Source: Rebecca billardiae RCC1528 (lineage: Eukaryota > Haptophyta). From it: DNA of 64,000 bases. The translations under genes and the position numbers were made by a program. Shown piece by piece: positions 22,136 to 32,355 of the stretch (positions are counted from its first letter, which is position 1; the number at the start of each line of letters is the position of its first letter). The DNA lies in assembly GCA_965240325.2 (NCBI GenBank), contig OZ251222.1, forward strand, positions 682,001 to 746,000, written 5' to 3'. The notes under the pieces were generated by a model. The model saw only the letters and a list, made by a program, of their open reading frames with translations. It was not told the DNA's origin and made no database searches.

Positions 22136-22699
22136 AACCTACTTGACACAGTGAACAATATATAATTATATGATGATCGGCTACGCCGATCTTCGGGTAG
22201 TAAACAACGAAGTTGAGGGCGCACGGCCCTGGTAGGCTCTGGCTGGTAGTTAGTTGCTGTCGCGTTGGCTTCACCGCCAATCACACGGCACGATGCTACC
22301 AGTCAGCAAAGCGCGCGGACGAAAATCAGTCAGCTCTCCGAGAGGGCCCCGGGCCTGCGCGGGTCCGGCGGTCGCGGCGCCGGGCGGCGGGCGCGGGGAT
22401 GCTGTCAGCTTCCGAGCCCGTACAGCTCGTCGCGCGCGCTCGGGGTGCGCGAGGCGACGCGGTACGACGGTGGCGTGGACCACCACCTCACGCCTCGCTA
22501 CGTCGTCAGCGTGTACAGCCCGCCGCTGCCACTAGCGCCAAGTGGCACTGCTCGGAACAGCTCGATGCGTCGCGCGTCGTCGTTTGCGTCGACTAGTCGC
22601 TCGGCCGGAGGTGCAGCTGACGCGCTCGCCGAAGCGGCACCGCAGCCCCCGCTCGATGATGTGCGCGGCATGAAGTTCGCACCGAACGTCTTCTTGTCG

Positions 22700-23170
22700 C
22701 GGCCCGGTGCTGCCCGCACTCGCTGCGGAGCGACCACTCGAAGATGCGCGCAGCGTGACGTGCGCGGCGAGTAACTCCTCGTCGCGAGATGCGCTCCGCC
22801 CGCAGTCGCGCCCGCCGCCGCGGCGTCCGCCGCTGCGTCTGGCACCGCGCCGCCCGCCACAGTGCCGCGCCAGCGCAGGCGCAGCGCCCGACCGCTGCGG
22901 CGCCCGCCCGGCCGCTGTCACGCCCGCATTCAGCAGGCCCGGTGCTGCCGCGCTCGCCGGGCGACGAATCGATACCGCGCGCGGCGTGACGTGCGCGCCG
23001 AGTAACTCCTCGTCGCGAGATGCGCTCTGCCAGCCGCCGCGCCCGCCACCGCTGCTGCACTCGCCGCCGCGCCCGGATGCCGAGTAGCGCCCGCCCGACC
23101 GTCACGCCCGCCGTCAGCAGGCCCGATGCTGCCGCGCTGGCCGGGCGCCGCGGTGGTCGCGGCGTTTGAT
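22700..23170. repeat. Three degenerate direct repeats, GC-rich
   Basis: GGCCCGGTGCTGCC-type starts recur near 22700, 22934 and 23116. The words GTGACGTGCGCG and CGAGTAACTCCTCGTCGCGA recur near 22755 and 22988. Units are about 180-230 bp. Frames on both strands are partly open, but none carries a recognisable domain, so no gene is called between 21361 and 23339. Confidence 0.6.
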
Positions 23171-23339
23171 GCCGTCGCAGACGGCGTGCGAAGCGCGGCG
23201 TCGGTACCCGCCCACCCTGCACGATGTTGCCGCGCTGCAACCTCAGCTTGATCGCTGACTCCACGCCAACGGAGCTCGCTGAAGAGCGCCCACCCGCACA
23301 CTGGCAGTCTTCGAGCGAGCGCGGGCGCGCGTAGCTCGA

Positions 23340-23860
23340 TCTTCAAAGATCGGATCAAAGATACCAGCACCCGCCTATGGGGTTTGAAATAGATCTTACC
23401 TGCGCAATACAAGAATGTATTACCACCCGCATATTGACGTCGTACCCCGAGTAGATGACCAAGAGTATATCAGCAAGTCAGTAGCTCGATAGCCGTATGA
23501 TATGAGAGCGCGCGGGAACGTCGGTTCGGACTACCCGCGCAATAACATCTCGCGTCGCTTGATGAATATGAGGAGTGAACGACTATCAAAAGAATGTTCG
23601 ATATCTCAGACCTTGTTTGCAATCTGTTCAACAGGCGAATCTTGACTATCAGAAAGGTAGCTAGAGATGTCTTTGTCCTATTTGATTTCGATTTCTTCTA
23701 TTACTTACTATCGTAAAATTAAGGGGCAGTACAAACGCAATCATTGGCAGCGAAATCCACTCATATGCGCTTGTCACACCTAAGTCGACCTACAAAAAAC
23801 CCCAAAAACCTGCGTGCGCATCCTCTTTTTGATTTTGCGGAGCACGTGCGCCGCCCCCCC
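23340..23860. other. AT-rich island, no gene assigned
   Basis: About 500 bp with clearly lower GC than anything near it and almost free of dinucleotide repeats. A 41-codon frame from an ATG at 23594 (MFDISDLVCNLFNRR...) ends at a TAA near 23717. It is hydrophobic and AT-biased, has no recognised homologue and is too short to call. Confidence 0.5.
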
Positions 23861-23991
23861 CGGCTTTCGCTCACCGCTCAGACCTTTCGGGGGGGCCGTG
23901 CGCCATGATGCCCGCGTCGATGCTGCGGCCGGCGGCGCCATCTATAACCGGTGGGCACCATCTTGAAAGGGCCAAGTCCAACGACAGTGAC

Positions 23992-26196
23992 TCACTCTGT
24001 ACCGTTGCTGAGACTGCTGTTGCCAGCCGCAGCGGACGATGATGCGATGGTCCGCCCAGCAGCCACACCATCGAGCCCAGGGACGAGAGCGAAGCCTGGC
24101 ATTGCCTGCTTCGTCAATGCGGCCACCGGCTCGTCGGCGTCCGCCTCAGTAGCTTGGGAGTGCCCCCCTGAGGTGGGAGCTCGCGCGCCCGTCGAGTTGA
24201 CCATGCGCCGTGCCTCCGGCGACGCTCCCTGGTGCGCAAGCGGCGTTGATGAGCTCCGCTGCGCGTCGGAAGGCAGAGCGTCGCTGTGGTTCGTCGCCAC
24301 GCCGGGCATGTCGCCCAGGCTGCTGTTCGCCGCCGCGCTCGTCGTGTTGGCTGGCCCGAGCGGCGTCGTCCGATTCTCCGACGGCGCAGGCGCCGACGCC
24401 TTGCCAAGCACGCGCGCGACCGCCTCCTTGCAGGCCGTGCGCAGCTCGGCATGCGCTTTGGCTCCGCCCTGCTTCCTGCGCGATTCGTCCCCCGTCGCCT
24501 TCAGCCCCTCTGCGAACTCCAGCTGCGCGCACGCCTTGGGGACCGTGGCGTTGTGCCGCGCGTACCACTCCCGCCGCCGGCTGTTGCACGAGCCCGTGCG
24601 CCACTGCGGGCACAAGCGCATCATGTCCCGCCGCATGCTAGGCGGGCAGTTGGACACGCACCAGCGCACGGGCAGCGCGCACGTAAAGTTGCGGACAAAG
24701 CCGACGTTGGGGATCGAGAGCAGCTCGCGCAGCACGGCGGAGGAGAAGGCGTGGATGGGCCCGAGCTGCTGCATCCGGCTCGCCAGACACGCGCCGTCCC
24801 ACCCGGCCTGCGCGCCGACGAAGATCGGAAACCTGCCCAGGAACTTGGAAAGCCCCTTTGGCATCTTCTGCCTCGCCGGCTTGGCCTGCACGCCGCCCGC
24901 CAGGGCGGTGAGGCGGGGACCGCCCGGCGGCGGGGGCTGCCATCGGCGCTCCTCGCGCCTGCGCTTCGGCGGCGAGAAGACGGGCACGCCCGGCTCTGAG
25001 CGCCGCGCCCCAACGCCCGCGCCACCCAGCGGCGCCCCCGTCCCTGTGCGCGGGAGGCCACCCTCTGGCTCGCGCTGTGCCAATCCGGCACGGCTCTCCG
25101 CCTGGCGCTGCTCGGGCCTGTCGGGCGGTGGCTGCCCCTCGCCCGTGCGCGTCGGCTGAGCGGCTGGGAGTCCCGGGGGTAGCAGCTGGATGCCAGCCGC
25201 AGAAGCCAGCCGGCCTCCCCCGTCGCCGAGGACCGCCATCTCTGGGGCTGCCAGACGCGCCTGGAGTCGGCGCTCCGCCGAGCGCACGCGCGCGCCTCCG
25301 CTCGCGCGTGCCGCGTGCGGCGCGAGTGCGACGCCGACCTCTGGGCCCAGCCGGCGCGCGTGCGTCGCACACTCGCCGCCCGTGCTGACGTCATCCCACG
25401 CCGAGGGCAGGGTGTACCGCGTGTAGTCCAAGTAGCGCGACAGGTGAGAGTCGATCCAGCCGGAGACGAGCGAGTTGGCCGGGCACGGCGAGTGCGTGAA
25501 GACCTCGACGAAACCCGCGTTGGCGGCGGGGATGGCGGCGCTCACGATGTCGTGGACGATGGCGGGCCGCCACACCCACCAGTCGCCGTGCACGTTGTAC
25601 TTCCCCCGGTGGCTCGCGTCCACCGCGCGCAGCGTGCGCAGCAGCCGGTTCGCGCAATTGTCCACCTTCCGCTCCACCCAGATCGATGGGCGCGCGAGCA
25701 CGTCGGCGAAGATGCGGCGGAAGGAGAAGCAGCTGAGCGCCATGGACTCCGCGTCCATCACCCACACTGCCTCGCACTGCCCGCGCAGGTGCGCGACGCC
25801 CAGCAACTTCTTCAGTGCTTGGTACACGCGCACCCAGTCGAAGCAATTTGTCGGCGTCCGTGTGCGGTTGGTGCCGAGAGGCGCGACCGCGGAGAAGTTG
25901 TCGCCACGAGCGGCGATGATGTCCTCGAACAAGAGTGGCGAGTAGAGCTCACCGAGCTCAGGGAACATGTTCTCGACGTACTGCGTGAACGATGACGCGT
26001 CGCGCGCGTGGTCAAAGAGCACGTGCACCGGCGCGTCGTCAGTGGCAAACTCGCGCACCGAAGCGAGCAGCCGCCTGAGGAAGCGGAAGTGCGGCGGGTA
26101 GACGGGGATGAGCACGCAGCCCGGTGCAGCCGACGGCTGCGCCGCGGGCAGCGCGAGCCCGGCCAGCAATATGAGCATCCGCGTCGACCAACTCAT
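23992..26196 (-). CDS. Secretory glycosyltransferase-like protein
   Basis: 734 residues from an ATG at 26196. A signal peptide is evident (MLILLAGLALPAAQPSAA). Residues 25-290 look like a GT-A type glycosyltransferase of the DUF6492 kind: GCVLIPVYPPHFRFLRRLL at the first strand, then CEAVWVMDAESMAL, where DAE sits in the position of a DxD metal site, and NVHGDWWVWRPAIVHDI. A low-complexity Pro/Arg/Gly stretch (about residues 300-435) could hide an intron. It is followed by GRFPIFVGAQAGWDGACL, a Cys-rich segment and a Ser/Asn-rich tail with many N-glycosylation sequons. Location is probably Golgi lumen or secreted. Donor and acceptor are unknown. It lies head-to-head with Der/EngA. Confidence 0.65.
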   Translation of the reverse strand: MSWSTRMLILLAGLALPAAQPSAAPGCVLIPVYPPHFRFLRRLLASVREFATDDAPVHVLFDHARDASSFTQYVENMFPELGELYSPLLFEDIIAARGDNFSAVAPLGTNRTRTPTNCFDWVRVYQALKKLLGVAHLRGQCEAVWVMDAESMALSCFSFRRIFADVLARPSIWVERKVDNCANRLLRTLRAVDASHRGKYNVHGDWWVWRPAIVHDIVSAAIPAANAGFVEVFTHSPCPANSLVSGWIDSHLSRYLDYTRYTLPSAWDDVSTGGECATHARRLGPEVGVALAPHAARASGGARVRSAERRLQARLAAPEMAVLGDGGGRLASAAGIQLLPPGLPAAQPTRTGEGQPPPDRPEQRQAESRAGLAQREPEGGLPRTGTGAPLGGAGVGARRSEPGVPVFSPPKRRREERRWQPPPPGGPRLTALAGGVQAKPARQKMPKGLSKFLGRFPIFVGAQAGWDGACLASRMQQLGPIHAFSSAVLRELLSIPNVGFVRNFTCALPVRWCVSNCPPSMRRDMMRLCPQWRTGSCNSRRREWYARHNATVPKACAQLEFAEGLKATGDESRRKQGGAKAHAELRTACKEAVARVLGKASAPAPSENRTTPLGPANTTSAAANSSLGDMPGVATNHSDALPSDAQRSSSTPLAHQGASPEARRMVNSTGARAPTSGGHSQATEADADEPVAALTKQAMPGFALVPGLDGVAAGRTIASSSAAAGNSSLSNGTE

Positions 26197-26368
26197 GCCG
26201 ACATGAACGGAAGTGCGGATCGCGAGCGCGGCACGATGGCGGCCTGCCTGAGCAGTCTGAAAACCAGTTCCGGCAGCGGCGCTGTGTGCAAGAGCTGCTG
26301 AGCAAGCGGACCGAGCGGAAGGCGCGGGTCACGAGGGCAGCGGCACGCCGGCCGCTTCGCGGACGGCC
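26197..26368. promoter_or_regulatory. 172-bp divergent promoter (glycosyltransferase-like / Der)
   Basis: The only sequence between the ATGs of two oppositely oriented genes. It contains an ETS-like CGGAAGTG word near 26211, noted without functional evidence. Confidence 0.45.
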
Positions 26369-28206
26369 ATGGTTTCGATGGGCGGCTTCTTGCTCCTGGC
26401 CGTGGGGCACATCACCGCACGCATGCCGCCGAGCACGCTGTGTGCGAGGGCACGCGGTCCGGTGCCCCGCTCGGCGGCGCAGCTGTGCGACGTCGCCAAG
26501 GTGTCGCCACCCGGGAGCTTTGACGAGGCTGCGTCGCTCCCTGCCGAGGGCTTCTCCGCGCAGGACCTCGCTGACGACGAGGATGACGACTTGGACTTTG
26601 GCGAGTACGTGATCGAGGACTTAGAGGACGACCCCGACGCCGGCAAGTCGGACGAGCTCGATTCGTCCCAGCCGACCGGCGCGCGGGACGAGATCTGGGA
26701 CACGAGCCAGCTGCCGCTCGTCGCGATCGTCGGCCGGCCAAACGTGGGCAAGTCGATGATCGTGAATCGGCTGAGCCGGCAGTACCAGGGCGGATCGATC
26801 GTGTACGACTCTCCGGGTATCACACGCGACCGCACCTATCGGCCGGCGTACTGGGGTGACAGCGAATTCCGGGTGCGCGCACGATGCGAACGGTGTCACG
26901 CGCGTCGCGCGCGCACGCGCTGTGGTCAGGGTGCGCCCGGCGGGCGCCCGTGCGCTGACGTCGGTTGGTGCGCCCGCCGCGCCTCGCGCGGTGCGTGCAG
27001 GTGGTGGACACGGGGGGCATCGTCTTCCACGAGAACCCGGACGAGGTCTTCATCGAGCAGATCCGGCAGCAGGCCCTGGTCGCGCTCGGCGAGGCGCAGG
27101 CGGCGGTCATGGTCGTGGACGGGCAGGCGGGCCCGACGACGCTCGACCACGAGATCGCCGCGTTCCTGCGCAAGCAGAAGAAGCCCGTGCTGCTCGCGGT
27201 GAACAAGTGCGAGTCGCACGTGCAGGGCGACCTCCTCGCCGCCAACTTCTGGGAGCTCGGCCTCGGCACGCCGTACCCCGTCTCGGGCATCCACGGCACC
27301 GGGCTGGCCGAGCTGCTGGACGAGCTTCTGCCTCACCTCAAGACGCTCTCGCGCGACGAGTACGTGCGCGTCAAGTGCCGCGTCGCGATCGTCGGGCGGC
27401 CGAACGTGGGCAAGTCGTCGCTGCTGAACCAGCTGACGGGCGAGGAGCGCGCGATCGTGAGCGACGTCGCGGGCACGACGCGCGACACGATCGACTCGAC
27501 CGTCGAGTGGGAGGGCGCGCGCTACGTGCTCGTCGACACGGCGGGCGTGCGACGAAAGGCGCGCATCTCGGCCGCCGAGGAGCGGCTGATGGTCAACCGC
27601 GCGATCAAGGCGATCCGGCGGTGCCAGCTGGTGCTGCTGATGGTGGATGCGGTCGAGGGCGTGACCGAGCAGGACGTCCAGCTCGGCGAGCTCGTGCGCG
27701 ATGCGGGCGCCGCGTGCGTCATCGTGGTGAACAAGTGGGACCTCATCGACGGCGAGCGCTCGGACAAGATGTACCGCCAGTCCAAGGAGTACATCAAGGC
27801 GAACCTGCCGCCGGTCGCGTGGGCGTCGACGCTCTTCGTCTCGGCGAAGACGGGCTTCAACGCGCGCCGCGTGTACAAGGCGATCGACGACGCGCAGGAG
27901 CAGCACGAGCGGCGCGTCTCCACCGCCCTGCTGAACGAGGTGCTGCAGGAGGCCGTGCAGTGGCAGAAGCCGCCCTCGCGCGACACGGGCAAGCAGGGCA
28001 AGATCTACTACTGCACGCAGGTCGGCCGCCGGCCGCCGGCGATCGCCATCTTCGTCAACGACCCTAGCATGTTCCCCGACGGCTACAAGCGATACCTCGA
28101 GGGGCGGTTCAGGGACGCGCTTGGCTTCGCCGGCACGCCGCTCCGCCTCATTTTCCGCGGGAAGCGAGTGCGCGAGGCCGGGTCCAACCTGCCCTACGCG
28201 GACTGA
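26369..28206 (+). CDS. der: Double GTPase Der/EngA, probably organelle-targeted
   Basis: Exon 1 is 26369-26872 and exon 2 is 27001-28206. The 128-bp intron (CGG|gtgcgcgc ... gtgcag|GTG) is phase 0, giving 569 residues. Der is the bacterial-type tandem GTPase needed for assembly of the large ribosomal subunit. Both G domains are clear: GRPNVGKS at about residues 121-128 and again near 300, VVDTGGI and VDTAGVRR (G3), NKCE and NKWD (G4), SAKTGF (G5). The KH-like C-terminal domain ends RLIFRGKRV. The intron cuts precisely before VVDTGGI. Residues 1-110 are an extension absent from bacteria: hydrophobic start [14 protein letters not shown], then Ser/Ala/Arg-rich, then acidic, consistent with a bipartite plastid presequence, though a mitochondrial one is possible. 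The first-domain NKCE departs from NKxD. A second ATG at 26378 is also usable. Confidence 0.93.
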
Positions 28207-28820
28207 TCGACCGGAGCACCGACTGACGGACGATGACGTGCAAGAAATCAGACATTGACTTTCGGTAACCTCCGCTTATCGGATCTGCGGCGGCGGATTA
28301 TCGTAAATTAGAATAAGCCGCCGGTCTGCCCGCGGCCGCGGTCCGAGCCGAGTGTCCCGGCGGTCCGCCGGGCTCCGCGGCGCGGGGCCCCGGTCACCGG
28401 TGGCCGGTCAATTAAGCAGCACCGTCGCCGCTTCTGACTAATATAATAAGTCATAACCGTACACCGTGACCGTCTGGACAGACGGCGCGGGGCCGCGGTC
28501 AGCACGACGACCGTGACACTGACACTGCGGCGGCGCAACGGCAAGGCAACCTACAGTGCTGAAGTTGCCTTGTGGAGCGGGCAATGCAGTGTGGCCGCAC
28601 CATGTAGAGGCAGGGTCCTTCGTCATCACCTCAGATGAGGGCCCGAGCGTGGCGTGCAGCCAAAATCCGTGCTGCCTTGCTGAGCCTCCACAGCAGTTGT
28701 GCCTGCTGCTGGTGATCATTACGTGAGAAGCCGCCATCTGCGAGGCCATGTGCACGAGCCGCGCCTAGACAGCTCAGACACTCGGAAGGCGGAGGTAGCA
28801 TCCCGCACATGCGGCGTGGC
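28207..28820. other. Intergenic, no gene seen
   Basis: Downstream of Der, with a GC-rich, inverted-repeat-like segment near 28320-28420. No exon is recognised. Confidence 0.55.
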
Positions 28821-29093
28821 TCAAATCCCCTGTGCATACCAACGCTTGGACAGCTTTGCGTGAAGGCGGCGCTCTTTGAGCGTGAGCTGCTGGACAATCT
28901 CCATGAGCTCATCCTCAGGACGCAGCCACGACTCTGATCGGGGCTCGCGTACGCGACGTGGCGTGCGCGACGAGGGCGATTTCGCAGCGGACGATCTGGA
29001 ACGCCGAGTGGCACTGCTGATTGCGAACCCATCCGTACTCGAGGCCTCCATGATCGCGCTGATTTCGCGGTTGGCATCGACGGCGGCGGCCAT
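28821..29093 (-). CDS. Possible small hypothetical protein or terminal exon
   Basis: From an ATG at 29093 the frame encodes 90 residues (MAAAVDANREISAIMEASS ... LKERRLHAKLSKRWYAQGI), hydrophilic, with a basic middle and a helical Leu/Lys/Arg-rich end. The frame stays open upstream without another ATG, so this may be the last exon of a longer gene. No domain is recognised, and the gene is far from certain. Confidence 0.28.
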   Translation of the reverse strand: MAAAVDANREISAIMEASSTDGFAISSATRRSRSSAAKSPSSRTPRRVREPRSESWLRPEDELMEIVQQLTLKERRLHAKLSKRWYAQGI

Positions 29094-29362
29094 GAGCGCG
29101 GCGTGGCAGCACTGCACGAAATCCTCGCGCGATTGATGATGACGGTTGGCTTTCAAATTCCGGCATCAGGTACTGAATTTGCCTCCGCCCCGGCCGGCTC
29201 CGCCGGCTCCGCCCTCTCGCTCTCCCGGCTGGGCGAGGACGACGGGCGCTGGCGCGCCGCGAGGCGGCCGCAGCCCTCATCCAGGCCTCGCAGGCGGACG
29301 GCTGAACGACTCTTCCGGCGGCGCTACCATCGGCGACGGCTTCATGGGCGGTGACAGTTGGC

Positions 29363-29419
29363 GGGCGTCAATCTCGCCTGCCTGAGCTGTGTGCGTCTCT
29401 TATTCTTAGTTAACTGTAT
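29363..29419. repeat. Left arm of a 57-bp inverted repeat
   Basis: The sequence GGGCGTCAATCTCGCC ... AACTGTAT recurs inverted at 32285-32341 with one mismatch. A third, interrupted copy lies at 58510-58578. Confidence 0.92.
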
Positions 29420-32284
29420 ATGGGCCTATGGCGCGCGAGCGGGTTCTGGAGATAGCTGAAAATATGCGGTCCGTGCACCCACGAAGGTATCCCCGGCGGC
29501 ATGTTGCCACTCGACGCCGCTCGTCTCACTTCGCACGGAGTCAACTTGTGGCGTGGGGCAGCCCGACCCGAACCACAGGCTGTGCAGCGCGCAGCGCGTC
29601 GCGAGTCGGGATTAGTGCATTGGAATTACAGGAATACACGGCGGTGCATGGCGTGCCATGGAACAGAAATGAATGTATATATACTCAGCGGATTGCGCTT
29701 GCGACGCCTTCACGATGCACTGTTGACCCGCCACGCGCCTCGCTACACAGCCCAGTGGGCTTCGGGTAGCTCCCACACACTCCGCTCAAGTTGGGCTCCG
29801 CGCACTGAAGAGAGGCACTAGCTCGGTCGAGTGGCAAAATGTGGCTGGAGATGCCCTCGTTGATGGTGCACAGACCGCCTAGTTCCAGCGTCATATCCAG
29901 TAGTTACAACCTGCTCTCTCCGTCTCGCCAGAGCCCGCGAGAGGGGCGCGGAGGCAAATTCCCCCGGGTCCAACTGTCCGACTGACCCGTCCTGTTGGCG
30001 AGTGACACACACGTTATTACTTATTATGCAGGGCCATTAGAAGACGGCAAACGACGGGCTTGGCACGGTGGCTTCGGGCTTTTGTTCGGCCGAGTCGAGC
30101 CGAGGTGTCCGAGGGACTCGATGCACAGTTGCTCCGGACTCAAATCACAATGTGACCCTGGCAGATGCTCATCAGAGCCTCAGTCAGGCAGCAGAGCGGT
30201 CACGTTCCATGCATGCGGACGAGTGTGCTCGAGCGCATCCTCTGGATGGTGGCTTGGGCATCCTGAATGAAATCTCTACCTCGGTAGCTCCAGGCTGAGT
30301 CATCCCGTCAGCCATACCGTGTGCGTGGGTGTCCGCCTGAGGTGCTTCTTTCTGCGCCGCGTCCGGGGGCCGCGCCCCCGTAGGCCCGGACACGCCTTGC
30401 AACGGCGACCCGCCTGCTCAGGCCTGAATGCCTGATGCTGCGTTGGGGCCTCTTTTGCTCGATTTCGGCAGGCGCAAATTGGCTCTGCTCGATGACGAAG
30501 CAGCTGACCCAGTGGTGAGTGGCACACAGCACAGGCTGAGGCTCTGGCTCGGAGCAGGGGCACGCTCGCTCGCGCCAGCGCGCAGCGCGGACGGCGCCGC
30601 GCGCGTGCGCGCAGGCAGGCCGCGACTCCGTACTGTAACTCTACCAGTAGTAACTGCACGTCTTCTACTGTACTGTGTCTGTACATAATAAGTAGTATCT
30701 GTAAGGTTATTACTAAGAAGCTCGCCGTCACTAGGCTCCTCATCTTCTTCATCCTTCTTCGCCCACCCCTGGGGCTTGTCAGACAAACCCACGCCGGGCG
30801 GCCCAGCGCGGGCACGGCGCGATGGCGGCCTCACGCGGCGCGCTCGGACGCGCACCCACGGCCGCTGCGGGTGCGCGCGCGATATCGGCGCGGCTCAGGA
30901 CACCTGCGGGGCTCAATCGCGCGCGCTCCCGCCCGACCTCGCCGCCCTCGCCGCGCGCAGGGCCCTGTTACTAGTTCGACGGGACACGCGCGCGCGCGTG
31001 TGCCAGAGACCCAATTAAGACGAGCCACGGCCTCTGCCCGATTGGCCTAGGTGTTGGCGCGTCTGCGAGCCCCCGCGCGCGACGATCGTCGCGCATTCTC
31101 AGCGGATATGAGCGCTTTTGTTGCTTGGTGAGCATATTGTTCAAACAGCTCAAATGCACATGTTACCGCATGGGGCGTTCTCGGGCACCTGCTGCGTAGA
31201 CAGTGCGCTCGACATGTGAGCGCTGGTCGGCAGCAAAACACCGCATGGCCCCGGATCAACGATCAAGTCAGCAGTGTGTGAGGAGGAGGCGCGGTGTGCG
31301 TCGCCGTCTGCAGCTGGCGAGAGGCGTCCGGACCGTGCCGTTCTCGGCCACGCCCGCGCGCTTCCCGCCGCAGCAGGCCCCGTGTACGCCCGTCGTCGCC
31401 CTCGCCGCGTGGGCGCCAAACCGGGCTCAAGTTCCAACGAGCAGCTCCATACCCCGGACCCCCCCCCCCCCCAATGGCCATAAGCGGCTATTGTAATTGA
31501 TGCTGCAAAGAAACCTAGAGCCCCGGCGGTGTGACGCGATCGAATATTAGCTCCCAGCGGCATGGTGGCCGTGCGGCCAATAAGTCATTCTGGGTCTCCT
31601 CGACCACGCTCAGAAGCCCAGACAACCCGCTTGGCCTGGTTCACACGCCAAGAGCTAATATTGCAGTCTGAAGTTGGGTGGGTCACTCGACGACGGCACG
31701 CGGACGGTCGTGATGCACGCGGGACAGCACATCAGGGGCATTCGGTGCACTAGCGAGGGTGGCATACGATGTCATCCCGACGTATGCATCCGTAGTATAC
31801 TTGCCCGGCCCCAGGCGCCCTGTCATCCGGCACAATGTCACGTGCGTGGGCTTCACGCGGTCGTGATCGCGGGGTTCAACATGCATGTTCCGAACGAGCG
31901 CACGCACGCGCGCCGGCGCGAGGCGAGCGAGAGGAATGCACCCCTCGCGTGCTCGCGCGGGCAAACGCACTTCACCATCCCACAGGCGCCAAGAACTTCT
32001 TCCGATGGCGATGCGCAAGCCGCTAGCCCCCGCAAGCGCGGGGCGAAACCACGCCGCAGGGCGATGTCGCCGCTTCCCGCGCTGGGCCGGGGCTCTAGGT
32101 TTTCTTGCAACGTCAATAGCAGCACTACATATCAAGGCAAAGCCAGGTACGCACGCCGGCGAAGTTGCACCAAGGGGGTGTTGCACAGCCGGTACGGCAA
32201 TCATTCAAGCAGTGTTCTTGATGCTGGCTGGTACTCTCCGCCATCGCACTCGCTTCATGCGGGCCCGCCGAGGACCGAGGTACG
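29420..32284. other. 2.9 kb between inverted-repeat arms, no gene recognised
   Basis: Mixed-composition sequence with a GC-rich core (about 30350-31450), a hairpin-prone CCGGGGGCCGCGCCCCCG near 30364 and a C13-14 run near 31460. Open frames exist on both strands but overlap one another and carry no motif. It could be the body of a foldback element or simply spacer. Confidence 0.5.
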
Positions 32285-32341
32285 ATACAGTTTACTAAGA
32301 ATAAGAGACGCACACAGCTCAGGCAGGCGAGATTGACGCCC
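32285..32341. repeat. Right arm of the 57-bp inverted repeat
   Basis: The complement of 29363-29419 apart from one base. It ends 14 bp before the left terminal repeat of the pogo-like transposon. Confidence 0.92.
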
Positions 32342-32355
32342 AGAGTACCGGACTA

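Noticed and set aside
22213-22860. Possible exons on either strand (plus: TPRYVVSVYSPPLPLAPSG; minus: ARRIELFRAVPLGASGSGG)
   Set aside because: Both strands look partly protein-like over the same bases, neither has a convincing start or splice frame, and degenerate repeats overlap. Strand could not be decided.
23594-23717. 41-codon AT-rich frame as a gene
   Set aside because: Too short, no start context or homologue recognised. Kept only as part of the AT-rich island.
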